Part shown: piece after piece, positions 25,638 to 34,416 of the stretch
Numbering within the stretch: the stretch's first letter is position 1
Layout of the letters: the number at the start of each line of letters is the position of its first letter
NCBI RefSeq assembly: GCF_014654895.1
Contig: NZ_BNBE01000002.1
Location: forward strand, 62,001 to 126,000
DNA: 64,000 nucleotides
Source of the DNA: Streptomyces filamentosus
GTDB lineage: Bacteria; Actinomycetota; Actinomycetes; Streptomycetales; Streptomycetaceae
Direction of reading: 5' to 3'
Position numbers and translations under genes: made by a program
Notes under the pieces: generated by a model
Told to the model about the DNA's origin: nothing
Seen by the model: only the letters and a program-made list of their open reading frames with translations
Databases searched by the model: none

Positions 25638-28152
25638 GCCGGGGACTCCTTGCGGTTGATCACCGTCAGCGGCAGCATGGCTCGGCCGGCCGCCGCCCGG
25701 GTCTTCCTCAAGATCTTCACCGACTCCATCAGGGCCTCTCGTTCGTCGGCGGGCAGCTTCTCGATCTGCTCGCGCATGGTCGCGGCGACCTTCTTGAAGG
25801 AGTCGATCTGGTCCTGGAGGTTGCGTGTGACGTACTCGGCCGCGTCCATGGCCAAGGCGGTCTCCTTGTCCGCCTTCAGGTCCCGGATCTGGTCCTCGAT
25901 CGCGGCCAGGTAGGACGGATTGGGACGGTAGAAGCCGCAGCCAGCACACTGGAAGCGGATCGGGCAGGCTTGCCCGCCGGCCTTGACGTTGGACGGCTCC
26001 GTGCAGCCGCCGAACGGCACCGCCACCGACCTCAGCTCGTAGGCCCGGTTCGAGGCCATCGGCGCCGGATTCCCGTGCCGGTCCACGACATGCAGCCGCA
26101 TCTTCTTCACGGCCTCCTGCTTCCGCTTCAAAGACACCTTGTAGTACCGGGCCGTGGTCTCGGCACTTCGGTGATCCATCAGCTCTTTGAGCACGTCAAT
26201 GGCCACTCCGCCGTCTGCGTGACGCTGAGCGTAGGAGTGCCGGAAGGCGTAGGCGTAGATCTCCTCCCGGTCGAACGGGATCGGGTTCCCGTCCTGCCCG
26301 GTGCCCTCCGAGTGGATCTCCGGGATCTCGGTGACCCACTTGCGCAGGGCCCGCGCGAAGTTGCCCGTGGTCAGGTGCGGGTCGCGGCTGATCTCGCTGA
26401 TGGCGGGGAACAGGAAGGCGTCGCTTGTGGGCGGCGCGAGTTTCAGGGCGGCCCGCCGCTTCTCCCACTCCTGGATGATCCGTGCCGTCTCCATGGTGAT
26501 CGGCAGACGTCTCCGCAGCCGTTTGCCCTTGTAGTTGTTCCAGATCAGCAAGCAGTCCTTGCCGGTGAACTCCAGGCAGTCCCGTCGCAGGCTCAGCACC
26601 TCCCTGGGGCGTCGGCCGGTGTCCCGAAGGACCTGGTAGGCGGTCTGGAACATGGTCATCAAGTCCTCGGGAGTCGCCCACGAGCCGTAGGAGAAGCCCT
26701 GGCCCAACAGGCCGAGCTGGGCATCGAGCTGGCGGATCACCGACTCCGGCACGGCCTTGCCGATCTCGTCCTCGTTCGACTCATCCACCACGATCCGATG
26801 CGACGCATGCCGGCCGAAGCTGCCAGAGAGGTTCGAAAGGATGCCCGCGCTGCGGCCGAAGTCCAGCACGGTGAACAGTCCGGCGAGGAGATCGCGGGGT
26901 ACTTGTTGTTGCGAGGTTCACCCTCGTCGTCCGTGAGCCTCCGGAAGTCCTCAACCACCGCGGTCATGTCACCGAAGCGCAAGGCGGCCGGGTCCATGCC
27001 GCCGCCCGGCAGCCTTCCCAGGGCATTGGACGCGACCAGGCAAGCAGGCACGTGGTGCCGGAACCGCTTGCTGTTCGGCCGGGTCGAGCGGGCCCACTCC
27101 ATGGCCGCCTCGCGGAGCCACACCTGTTTGATGGTGGAGAAGTCGACCTTGCTCGCCCGGACGCCGGGCGGCCCGGCCTTGCGGTAGGCGGACTGGTGGC
27201 CGACGGCCGTCATGTCCCAGACGAGCTTGTCCGTGGGCTCGATGCCGAGGAACCTTTCATGCCCCCGTTCGATGGCCCAGACGAGTTCCCGCAGGTGAGC
27301 CGCGCTGTTGGCGGCCTTCCACCCTGTCGCATCGACGCGTTCGCGGTCTGCCGTCAGGACGCTCTCGACCCCCGCGAGCCGCTGGACCACCGCGCGGATG
27401 GCCGATGGCTCGATCTTCTGGTTCCGGGCCTCCCGCTGCTGGAGCATGTAGAGCACTTCCAGCCGGGCGACCGGCCCCAGCGGCGCCAACGAGAACTGGT
27501 GAGTGGCCAGGTAGGGCGGTTCGTGCTCCACCCAAGTAGCGAGGTCAGCCGTGTCGTTCTCCTGCCGGTGGGCCTTCCACCTCGGGGTGTGGATGCGGCA
27601 CAGCCCCTGCCCAGGCCAGCCTTCCAGTTCGCAGCCCTTGACCAGGCATCGCGCCCGCCCCGCGAAGGGCTCGGCCACGTCTCGGATCCACTCTTCAAGC
27701 GTGCCGGCGAACAGATTCTTGTTCGTCCGGCTGGCCGCTATCCACCGCGTCACGTGGCTCCGGCAGAGCCCCCACGTGGCCCGCTCGCGAGCACACCGCT
27801 TCCCGTCCCGCTCCACCACACACGCCTCAACCTCGGTGAAGCGGCGGTTGGCGGTCGGCACGAACGTCTTGTGAAATTCGTCCGCACTCATCCCGCTGGC
27901 CTGGAAAGCCCTGTCACAGGTCTTGCAGCGGCGATGGCGAACCTTGTCCACCGAGGCGCATGCTTCGGTCAGGCATCGCCAGGCAGCCGTGCTCGGATTC
28001 TCGAAATCCCCTGTGAACAGCAGGTTTTCACTGTCCCACTCGCCCGGCCGCCAGTCCTCCACCAGCTGTGTGCGAAGCCATTCGGCCCACGGACCGAGAT
28101 CGATTCCCTCGTCCTCACCGATGGGGAGGACGACCGCGAGATTCCCGGTCAT
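25634..28152 (-). pseudogene. Large tyrosine recombinase with one frameshift
   Basis: Start ATG 28152. The N-terminal 400 residues contain many Cys/His pairs (RRCKTCDRAF; CVVERDGKRCARERATWGLC; CLVKGCEL). The C-terminal catalytic part has Arg in TGRRPREVLSLRRDC, AYAFRHSYAQRHADGG and the terminal LMDHRSAETTARYYKV with Tyr. The frame breaks at a GGGG run (26896-26899, plus strand); one more base gives NNKYPRDLLAGLFTVLDF. 2519 bp plus one equals 840 codons, so this is the only lesion. Either recent loss of function or a homopolymer sequencing error. Confidence 0.82.
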
Positions 28153-28848
28153 GCCTGGCCCCTGAGAATCGCCGCCACCCGTTCCACCGCTTCGCGTTTG
28201 TCCGTGTCGGTGGCGTGGATGTAGGGCTCCATCGACGACGGTGAGACGTGGCCCAGCAGGTTCTGCACCACATCCCGCGGCGTGTCAGAGCGGATCTAGG
28301 TGGTTGCCGCCGTGTGCCGCAGCATGTGCGGCCGGGCCGGGAAACCGGCCTTGGCCGCCAGGCGGTCGAAGAGGTCCTTGGCGTTGTGGTAGGTCATGGC
28401 CTTGCCCAGCGGCTGGCGGAACAGGTTGACGAAGACCATGTCGCTGTCGGCGGCCTCGGCCACCGCGTCACGCTCGTGGACGTACTCGGAGTAGGCCGTC
28501 ACCGGGATCCACCGGGGAGAGCGGGCCTTGGCCAAGGCGCCGTTGACGTTCTTCCGGCGCCGGACGTGCACGTGTGGGCCGGCCACCTGGCAATTCAGGG
28601 CCGAGGAGTTCGACAGGAAGTGCATGTCCTCTCGGCGCAGGCCCAGGGCTTCACCGATACGCATGCCGGTGCCGCCCAGCAGCACCACCAGGAAGCGGTC
28701 ACGAGCCCGAGTCGTCAACGCGACCAGCTCCGCGAACTGCTCTGCATTCAGCCATTCGTAGCCCTCGACGGCCACGGAGAACTTGATCGCCTTGGCCCTC
28801 ACCGTCCGGAACTGGCCGTCCTCGCCCACGTCGTAGCCGGGCGGGAGG
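28149..28848 (-). pseudogene. Tyrosine recombinase, N-terminus cut by IS5 and internal stop
   Basis: The C-terminal catalytic domain of the first integrase in the set. Visible: LVVLLGGTGMRIGEALGLRR (box I Arg), PHMLRHTAATT (box II) and, after a TAG at 28296-28298, QNLLGHVSPSSMEPYIHATD with the Tyr. The TAG replaces a codon that would be Trp or similar. The 5' part ends at the IS5 end (28849) and no continuation is recognisable beyond 30340. Its TGA overlaps the ATG of the next integrase. Two independent lesions argue that this integrase set is dead. Confidence 0.78.
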
Positions 28849-28915
28849 TAGGCCGTTTCCTTTGGATCACTCCCGGGGAAGCTGGTTGTCGGTGCGGCGT
28901 GGGAGAGTCCTGGGC

Positions 28916-29425
28916 ATGACGATGCCGGAGGGTCGTGAGCGAGTGCTGCCTGAGATCGTCGGACGCGACATGTTCGACGCTCTCGTCATCAGGACCGACT
29001 TCAGCGACGAGGAGTCGTGGACTGCGGTGGTCGGGGAGCTTCGCCGGCCGTGGGGGCCGGACGGAGAGTTTCCCGCACGGGTGCAGGTGGTCGAGGCGCC
29101 TGATTGGTCGGGGGCGACAGCTGATGAGGTTCTTGCCGCGGTGGGCGAAGACGAATACCTGAGTGTCGTCTTTCTCGCCGACCGTCACACGATGGAGTCG
29201 CCGGCGCGGGCGCTGCTGGCTCTGTCGACGGTCTGGGAGGACGAGGGCGACCTTGATCCCGTCTATTACCAGGATCTCGTCGAGTCGCCGGAGCCCCGGG
29301 AGTTCCGGGCCGCGCCTGCCGCGGTGCACTCGGTCCATGTGAACGTGGCGCTCGGCAACATGGGCTTCGCCGAGTTCGCCGCGGCCGCTTCCGCAGAGCC
29401 TGATCAGGTCCTGCGGCCTGTCTGA
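28916..29425 (+). CDS. DUF6924-like protein, cargo of an IS5 element
   Basis: 169 residues from ATG 28916. Family features: MFDALVIRTDFSDEESWTAV near the start, EYLSVVFLADRHTMESPARA in the middle and VNVALGNMGFAEFAAAA near the end, the pattern I know as DUF6924. Soluble, acidic, no known catalytic residues. The start is 46 bp inside the outer IS end, so its promoter would have to lie within the IS end or read in from outside. Function unknown; orphan copies of this family are scattered in Streptomyces. Confidence 0.72.
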   Translation: MTMPEGRERVLPEIVGRDMFDALVIRTDFSDEESWTAVVGELRRPWGPDGEFPARVQVVEAPDWSGATADEVLAAVGEDEYLSVVFLADRHTMESPARALLALSTVWEDEGDLDPVYYQDLVESPEPREFRAAPAAVHSVHVNVALGNMGFAEFAAAASAEPDQVLRPV

Positions 29426-29439
29426 CGGGTGCGGCGGGC

Positions 29440-29457
29440 AGCCGTTGCCTTGGAAGG
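29440..29457. repeat. Degenerate internal copy of the IS5 left end
   Basis: AGCCGTTGCCTTGGAAGG aligns with the outer end segment GGCCGTTTCCTTTGGATC at 12 of 18 positions in the same orientation. It lies 15 bp after the cargo stop and just before the transposase start, where the left end of a simple element should be. Confidence 0.5.
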
Positions 29458-29477
29458 TGCGGGTCGTTCGTCGGGGC

Positions 29478-30322
29478 GTGTCGTTGAGTAATGCGCAGTG
29501 GGCGCGGATCGAGCCGTTGTTGCCGGATCGGACGCCGAGGCGGGGCGGGCGCTGGCGGGATCACCGGCAGGTGATCGACGCGATCGTGTTCAAATACCGC
29601 ACCGGGATCCCCTGGACGGACCTGCCCGAGCACTTCGGTTCGTGGAAGGGCGTCCACAACCGGCTGCGAAAGTGGGCGGCCGACGGCACCTGGAAGAGAG
29701 TCTTCACCGCGTTGCTCGCCCAGGCCGACGCCGAGGGCGATCTCGACTGGGTCGTCGCGGTCGACTTCACCGTCGTTCGTGCTCACCAGCACGCGGCCGG
29801 AGCCCGCAAAAGGGGGCGCTGGCCGGCGAGCCGGACCATCATGCGCTTGGGCGTTCTCGCGGCGGGCTGACGACGAAGATCCACCTGGCGGCAGACAGCA
29901 GATGCCGTCCTCTGGCCTTTGTCATCACGCCCGGCCAGGCTGGTGACGCCCCTGCATTCCCCGAGGTGATGGCGAAGGTCCGGGTGCCCCGTCCGGTCGG
30001 CAGGCCACGGACGACGCCTCATGTGGTCCTCGCGGACAAGGCGTACTCATCCCGCGCGATCCGCACCTACCTGCGACGTCGTGGGATCCGGGCGGTGATC
30101 CCCCAGCCCGTCGACCAGACAGCGAACCGCAAACGGCTCGGCCGTCGTGGCGGGCGCCCTCCAGCTTTCGAGCGCGAAGCATACAAACAGCGGAACACCG
30201 TCGAACGGTGCATCAACAAGATCAAGCAATGGCGCGGACTGGCCACCCGCTACGACAAGACCGCCACCACCTACCTCGCCGCCCTCCACCTCGCAGGCAT
30301 CTTCATCTGGTCAGCGCGGTGA
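29478..30322 (+). CDS. IS5-family transposase expressed by probable -1 frameshift
   Basis: Frame A starts at GTG 29478 (VSLSNAQWARIEPLLPDRTP) and runs to 29870. Frame B covers the C-terminus to 30322 (ALGRSRGGLTTKIHLAADSR; RNTVERCINKIKQWRGLATR). They join by a -1 shift in the A4G5 run at about 29807-29816 (CGCAAAAGGGGGCG). IS427-group elements are known to use programmed -1 frameshifting at such runs. DDE signature: VVAVDFTVVRAHQHAAGA in frame A, later acidic residues in frame B. Both halves otherwise look intact, so this copy may be active. Confidence 0.82.
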
Positions 30323-30377
30323 TCCAGAAGAAACGGCCTAGGGGGTGCGGGCCTCGAAGCCTGCGGGAGAGGGCGGG

Positions 30378-30518
30378 TCAGATCCAGCCGGTGTCGCCGT
30401 GGACGCCCCACTCCGGGTCGGCCACACCCCAGCCAACGTCCCCGCGCCGGTAGCCCCACCCCGGGTCGGTGATGCCCCAGCCCGTGTCGGCGTAGCCCCA
30501 GCCGATGTCGCTGCTCAT
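30378..30518 (-). CDS. 46-residue Gly-Trp repeat micro-protein
   Basis: An ATG at 30518 preceded by GGGAGGGGAACAGC, an excellent ribosome-binding site. The product is almost entirely a degenerate repeat of about seven residues built on D-x-G-W-G: DIGWGYA, DTGWGIT, DPGWGYRRG, DVGWGVA, DPEWGVHG, DTGWI. No hydrophobic leader and only one basic patch (RR). Six Trp in 46 residues is exceptional. It could be a multicore ribosomal-peptide precursor, a binding peptide or a structural micro-protein. No obvious modification enzyme lies next to it; the divergent neighbours are a hypothetical gene and a HAD phosphatase. Confidence 0.65.
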   Translation of the reverse strand: MSSDIGWGYADTGWGITDPGWGYRRGDVGWGVADPEWGVHGDTGWI

Positions 30519-30630
30519 GCTGTTCCCCTCCCTGCGCGCGGCGCGTCGGTGCTGCGCCGATGGGGTGACCGTAACCGCAGGCCGGGGCGGTTCACCAGAC
30601 CCTGAAATCGAACATGCATAGGATTCTGGT

Positions 30631-31002
30631 GTGAGTGAGTACGACTTCCCCGACGACCTGAAGAAGCTCCAGGTCGAGCTGCACCGCGCGTACGCGGAGT
30701 ACCGGGCGCTGGCCCGGTCCCTGCCGTGGTCGGTGGAGCCGCTGCCCGGCTGGCCGGGCACCAAGCACCCTCACACCGAAGAGGTGAGCGCGGGCCGGGA
30801 GGACAGCCCCGGATACACCCCCGAGCAGGCCGCGGCCGAAGCCGGACTGTGGGCGCGGATCCAGGAGCTGTCGGTGGAGGTGTCCACGCATCCGTACTGG
30901 AGCACCCTGGAGCGCGGGCCGAAGGTCATCGAGGCCAGGATGGCGCTGAAGCACCACGAGGACGTCCTGGCCGCAGGCGGGGACGAGGCATCCGCGGCGT
31001 GA
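30631..31002 (+). CDS. Hypothetical protein upstream of HAD phosphatase
   Basis: A 123-residue protein starting MSEYDFPDDLKKLQVELHRA, helical throughout, with VEPLPGWPGTKHPHTEE and YTPEQAAAEAGLWARIQEL. Resembles a conserved small Streptomyces protein, function unknown. Its TGA overlaps the GTG of the following HAD gene (GTGA at 30999-31002), so the two form an operon. Confidence 0.65.
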   Translation: MSEYDFPDDLKKLQVELHRAYAEYRALARSLPWSVEPLPGWPGTKHPHTEEVSAGREDSPGYTPEQAAAEAGLWARIQELSVEVSTHPYWSTLERGPKVIEARMALKHHEDVLAAGGDEASAA

Positions 31003-31499
31003 CCCGGGGTGGGAAGGAACGCCCGGTGCTGTTCCTGGACGTGGACGGGCCTCTCCTGCCGTTCGGTGACGGCCTCCAGCGGGAGGTGTCAGGCACTGCG
31101 GCGGATGCGCACCTGATGCGGCTCGACCCGCTTCTCGGGCCCCGTCTCGCGGCACTGCCGTGCGAGCTGGTCTGGGCCACCACCTGGGAAGATGCGGCGA
31201 ACGCCGACATAGCCCCGCGCCTGGGCCTTTCGCCGCTGCCGGTCGTGCGCTGGCCGGAGCCCTCCGCCGCGCAGGAACGCGAGGACAGGTGGTTCGGGCT
31301 CCACTGGAAGACCCGGACCCTGACCGCGTGGGCGGGCGACCGCCCGTTCGTCTGGGTCGACGACGAGATCACCGACGCCGACCGGGACTGGGTGTCCGCC
31401 CGTCACCCCGCCCCGGCGTTCCTCCACCACGTCGCGTCGTTCCGCGGCCTCACCGGCGACGACTTCGCCGTCCTCGACCGCTGGCTGCGGACCTCGTGA
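30999..31499 (+). CDS. HAD-superfamily phosphatase-like protein
   Basis: 166 residues from GTG 30999, translationally coupled to the preceding gene. Motif I is LFLDVDGPLLPFG (D-x-D-G with Asp nucleophile). ELVWATTWEDAAN provides motif II with a Thr, and FVWVDDEITDAD is the acidic motif IV. No cap domain, in keeping with its short length. Substrate unknown. A decayed duplicate of its 3' half lies about 100 bp downstream. Confidence 0.75.
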   Translation: MTRGGKERPVLFLDVDGPLLPFGDGLQREVSGTAADAHLMRLDPLLGPRLAALPCELVWATTWEDAANADIAPRLGLSPLPVVRWPEPSAAQEREDRWFGLHWKTRTLTAWAGDRPFVWVDDEITDADRDWVSARHPAPAFLHHVASFRGLTGDDFAVLDRWLRTS

Positions 31500-31559
31500 G
31501 ACTCCCGGAGCGATCCGCGGGGATGGACGACTGCGGGCCGGCGCCCGTGCTCAGCGCCG

Positions 31560-31702
31560 CCGCGAAGTAGGGCCGGGCCCTGCCGTCCCTGCTGGCCGTG
31601 CACGGGCCGGAGCCCTCCGTCGCGCACGAACGAGAGGACCAGGGCTCCGGGCTCCGCGGGGAAGCCCGGGTCCGGGTGACCTGGGCGGCCAGACGCCCCT
31701 GA
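31560..31702 (+). pseudogene. Decayed duplicate of the HAD gene 3' region
   Basis: DNA from about 31560 to 31702 aligns with 31200-31345 of the HAD gene. Shared blocks include GCCGGAGCCCTCCG, GAACG-GAGGAC, GGGCTCC and the GTGACCTGGGCGGCC / CTGACCGCGTGGGCGG region. Indels and substitutions destroy the frame. It represents an old tandem duplication of which only the middle survives. Confidence 0.6.
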
Positions 31703-31862
31703 GACGGGCTGCCGGAGCGGGAGGGCGTTCCTGCAGCCCGGGAGTTGCCGACCCGATCCGAGCCCCTGCGGGACCGGACGGCGTGAAGGCATCCGCGGTC
31801 TACCGGCTTCACGGCGAGCCCGAAGCGCTCTTCTGCATCGGCGTGGCCCGCGCCCCGCCCCT

Positions 31863-33020
31863 TCAGGAGACTGACGGCAGCCAGGCGGAAGACAGGGTGA
31901 CCCCGGCAGGAGGCGTGTCTCCGGTCTCAAGAAGTCCCTGAGGCATCGGACCGGTCGCGCCGCCGAAGTGCACGAGGCCGCCGGAGAACGCTGCGCCATG
32001 GAACTCCACGACGCCGCCGGAGAACCTCGCGCCGCGAAAGATCACACGGCCGCCGGAGAACCTCGCGCGACCGAAGTTCACGCCGCCGCCGGGGAACGCC
32101 GCGCCGCCGAAGTTCACGAGGCCGTCGGAGAACGTCACGCTACCGAAGTCCGCCATGCTGTTGGAGAATGTTGCGCCGCGGAAGTTCAGGTAGCCACCGG
32201 AGAATGTCGCGCCATGGAAGTCCAGGTAGCCGTCGAGGAATGTCGCGCCGCGGAAGTCCAGGTAGCCGTCGAGGAATGTCGCCTCGCGGAAGTCCACGTT
32301 GCCGTCGGGAAACGTCGCGCCGCCGAAGTTCACGCCGCCGGAGAACGTCGCGCCGTGGAAGTCCAGGCGGCCGTCGATGACGGTGCTGGTGAGGTCGAGG
32401 TCGCAGCCCTGCCAGGAGCGGTGGGATCCCTCGGGGCGCCGGTAGTGATCGCCGATGAGGCGCAGGATGGTGTGGCGGACTTCGCGGAGGGCGAGGTAGT
32501 GGTGGTGTCCCTCCAGGTGGGCGGGGTCGTCGCCGGGGTCGGGGCTGTGGGGGAGCCGGAGGTAGGCACACAGGACGTCGACGCAGGTCTGCCGGAGGTC
32601 GTCGTCGGGGGCGTCGTCGGCGAGGCCGGCGAGGGCGTGGACGCCTCCGAGCCGGACGGCCGGGTAGTCGGAGCCGAGCTTGTCGACGGCCTGGGAGAAG
32701 CGTTCGGTGTGGAGCCGGGTGGCTTCGCGGTGGGCGCCGGCCTCGTCGACGCGCTGGCGGCGGTAGGCGACGACCAGGGCGACGAGCGCGCCGGCCCCCG
32801 CGACCACCCCGAAGGAGAGCTTCACCAGGTCGAAGAGCGTCGCCGCGTCGAGCTTCGCGGTGTGGTCGATCTCCTGGACGTCCAGGAGCAGGACCAGGCC
32901 GTAGAAGACGCCGCCCGCGCCCAGGACCGCGGCGGCGAAGATGAGGGTGAGCGCCCGGCCGACCCTCCACAAGCGCAGTTCGCGTTCTTCCGGTATCCGG
33001 GACCTTCTTGCGGACGTCAT
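31863..33020 (-). CDS. Membrane-anchored pentapeptide-repeat-like protein
   Basis: 385 residues from ATG 33020. Two membrane segments (about residues 20-45 and 60-85: LTLIFAAAVLGAGGVFYGLV and FGVVAGAGALVALVVAY) are followed by a helical region (VRLGGVHALAGLADDAPDDD) and a C-terminal array of repeats of the form DFHGATFSGG / NFGGATFPDG. These are pentapeptide-like (F at the central position, A at the turn) but spaced in twelves: two fives plus two. They should form a right-handed beta-helix facing the cytoplasm. A similar layout occurs in many actinobacterial proteins of unknown function. Confidence 0.78.
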   Translation of the reverse strand: MTSARRSRIPEERELRLWRVGRALTLIFAAAVLGAGGVFYGLVLLLDVQEIDHTAKLDAATLFDLVKLSFGVVAGAGALVALVVAYRRQRVDEAGAHREATRLHTERFSQAVDKLGSDYPAVRLGGVHALAGLADDAPDDDLRQTCVDVLCAYLRLPHSPDPGDDPAHLEGHHHYLALREVRHTILRLIGDHYRRPEGSHRSWQGCDLDLTSTVIDGRLDFHGATFSGGVNFGGATFPDGNVDFREATFLDGYLDFRGATFLDGYLDFHGATFSGGYLNFRGATFSNSMADFGSVTFSDGLVNFGGAAFPGGGVNFGRARFSGGRVIFRGARFSGGVVEFHGAAFSGGLVHFGGATGPMPQGLLETGDTPPAGVTLSSAWLPSVS

Positions 33021-33442
33021 GACGCTATAGACAAGGCGCGGCGGCCGACGGTTGCGGCCGGCACGGGGCCGAGATCCGTCCCGATGGGCGACCCGGAGGG
33101 TGCAGCCCTCGGCCCCGTCCCCGGACGGCGTATACCAGGCGGTGCTTTCGGGGGCTGCGAGCGACACCGGGGCGAGGAACGGGAAGCCTCCGCGTCCGGT
33201 TCATACCCTTCGGGCATGGGTCGCTGACGCGCCGGAGGCAGCTGTGGGCGGGATCGAGGGAGCGGGCGGAGCCGGGCGCCGGCCGGTTGTGCGCGCGGCG
33301 TCGGCGCGGACGTGCGGGACGCCGAGCGGGTGCCGGGCCGCGCACAATGTGGCCACCCGGACCCCGTTCGAGGGTTGGCAGCTCGCACTGCAACTCGCCG
33401 CTCTGATCCTGTGGCTCCGCGAGCCCGCACCCTGAATGCGTT
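33021..33442. other. Intergenic, contains first copy of a 28-bp direct repeat
   Basis: No convincing gene in this 420-bp stretch. Positions 33297-33324 are repeated exactly at 34305-34332 in the same orientation. The 28-bp unit itself can fold (GGCGTC at one end, GACGCC at the other). Open frames here lack ribosome-binding sites or family resemblance. Confidence 0.45.
33297..33324. repeat. 28-bp direct repeat, copy 1
   Basis: Identical over 28 bp to 34305-34332; starts GGCGTCGGCGCGGACG and ends GACGCCG. The flanks are unrelated. The two copies bracket about 1 kb containing one hypothetical gene. Confidence 0.6.
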
Positions 33443-33904
33443 TCAGCGGCCAGGCGGCTGGACTGCAAGCGCGGTCGATGGGATCCCCTGCGCTGCCAGC
33501 CGGGACAGGAGTTCTGCCTCCTGTTCCTGCGTGAGGACCATCCACAAAGAGGTTCCCGAGTCGCTGGTGCCGAAGACCAATTGGCCCTCTCGCCAGCCTT
33601 CGGCGTTGATCGTGTGGGGAACCAGATCCAACATCAGCTCGAACTGCGCATCGTCACGGACGTCGATGTCGATGCCCATCCCCGGGTCGGCGCGTTGGGC
33701 CCGTGTGCCGGCCGCCACCGCCTCCCGGGCCAGGCACAGGACGCGTTCGTAGGAACGGAGCACCGCCGGGGGCCAAGGATCATCGCTGTAGGCGTCGAGG
33801 TGGGCGGCGTCAATGTCGGTGCGCAGTACGCGCAGCGCCTCGCGGTGAACGAGCGCGATGTCTGCCGGGCTCAATCCGGCGACGAGTATGAGTTCGCGGC
33901 TCAT
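33443..33904 (-). CDS. Hypothetical protein between direct repeats
   Basis: 153 residues from ATG 33904 (MSRELILVAGLSPADIALVH). Soluble. Contains RVLRTDIDAAHLDAYSDDPW, YERVLCLAREAVAAGTRAQR and LWMVLTQEQEAELLSRLAAQ. Function not recognised. It sits between two exact 28-bp direct repeats, which may be chance or an old insertion footprint. Confidence 0.6.
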   Translation of the reverse strand: MSRELILVAGLSPADIALVHREALRVLRTDIDAAHLDAYSDDPWPPAVLRSYERVLCLAREAVAAGTRAQRADPGMGIDIDVRDDAQFELMLDLVPHTINAEGWREGQLVFGTSDSGTSLWMVLTQEQEAELLSRLAAQGIPSTALAVQPPGR

Positions 33905-34416
33905 GCCGCCATGCTGGTTGATCACACACGTGACCCTCCCACATGCAGTTATCCCGCTTCTCCAGAGGATGGCTGCCGCCACAGCATGATCCTTGTCGCA
34001 CACGTCCTAGTCCGGCAGGGACCCGGACCCCAACCACGAGACGCTGTCGGCGTACCGCTTCGGCCGCTGCCGGTGCCCCGAGTGCAGAGAAGCCAGGGCC
34101 CGGTCCGGGCCTGGAGCCGGTAGACACTTGCATCCGAACCCGCCCCACCTCCAGAACCCTCACCGAGCGTCCGCCGCCCCCCGACGGCGGGCGCTCTTCA
34201 GCACACCCGCGCGAACCCGCACTTCACCTCGGCGATCGCGCCCCAGCGCCTGTGGTCACCCCTGACGGTCGGCCGGGTGGAGGCGACGCCGCAGCGACAG
34301 GCGTGGCGTCGGCGCGGACGTGCGGGACGCCGCACGCTGGCAGACTCTGCCCCCGCTCGGAAGCCTTTCGGGTAGGGCACCGTCGTCCTTCGCTCTTTCG
34401 GCAGGCGTCCATCGCC
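33905..34416. other. Intergenic, contains second copy of the 28-bp repeat
   Basis: About 510 bp with no supported gene. Short open frames exist on both strands but have no family-like sequence or ribosome-binding site. The repeat copy is at 34305-34332. Confidence 0.4.
34305..34332. repeat. 28-bp direct repeat, copy 2
   Basis: Exact copy of 33297-33324, same orientation, 1008 bp away. Confidence 0.6.

Larger units (their letters stand above)
28849..30340. mobile_element. IS5-family (IS427-like) element carrying a DUF6924 gene
   Basis: The ends at 28849-28870 and 30319-30340 are inverted copies identical at 20 of 22 positions, both starting TAGGCCGTTTC; the TA is the likely target duplication. 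Inside, in the same orientation, are a DUF6924-like gene and an IS5 transposase in two frames. A degenerate copy of the left end (29440-29457) lies between them, marking the left limit of a simple IS of about 0.9 kb. The cargo lies between that dead end and the functional outer end. The element interrupts a tyrosine recombinase gene. Confidence 0.85.
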
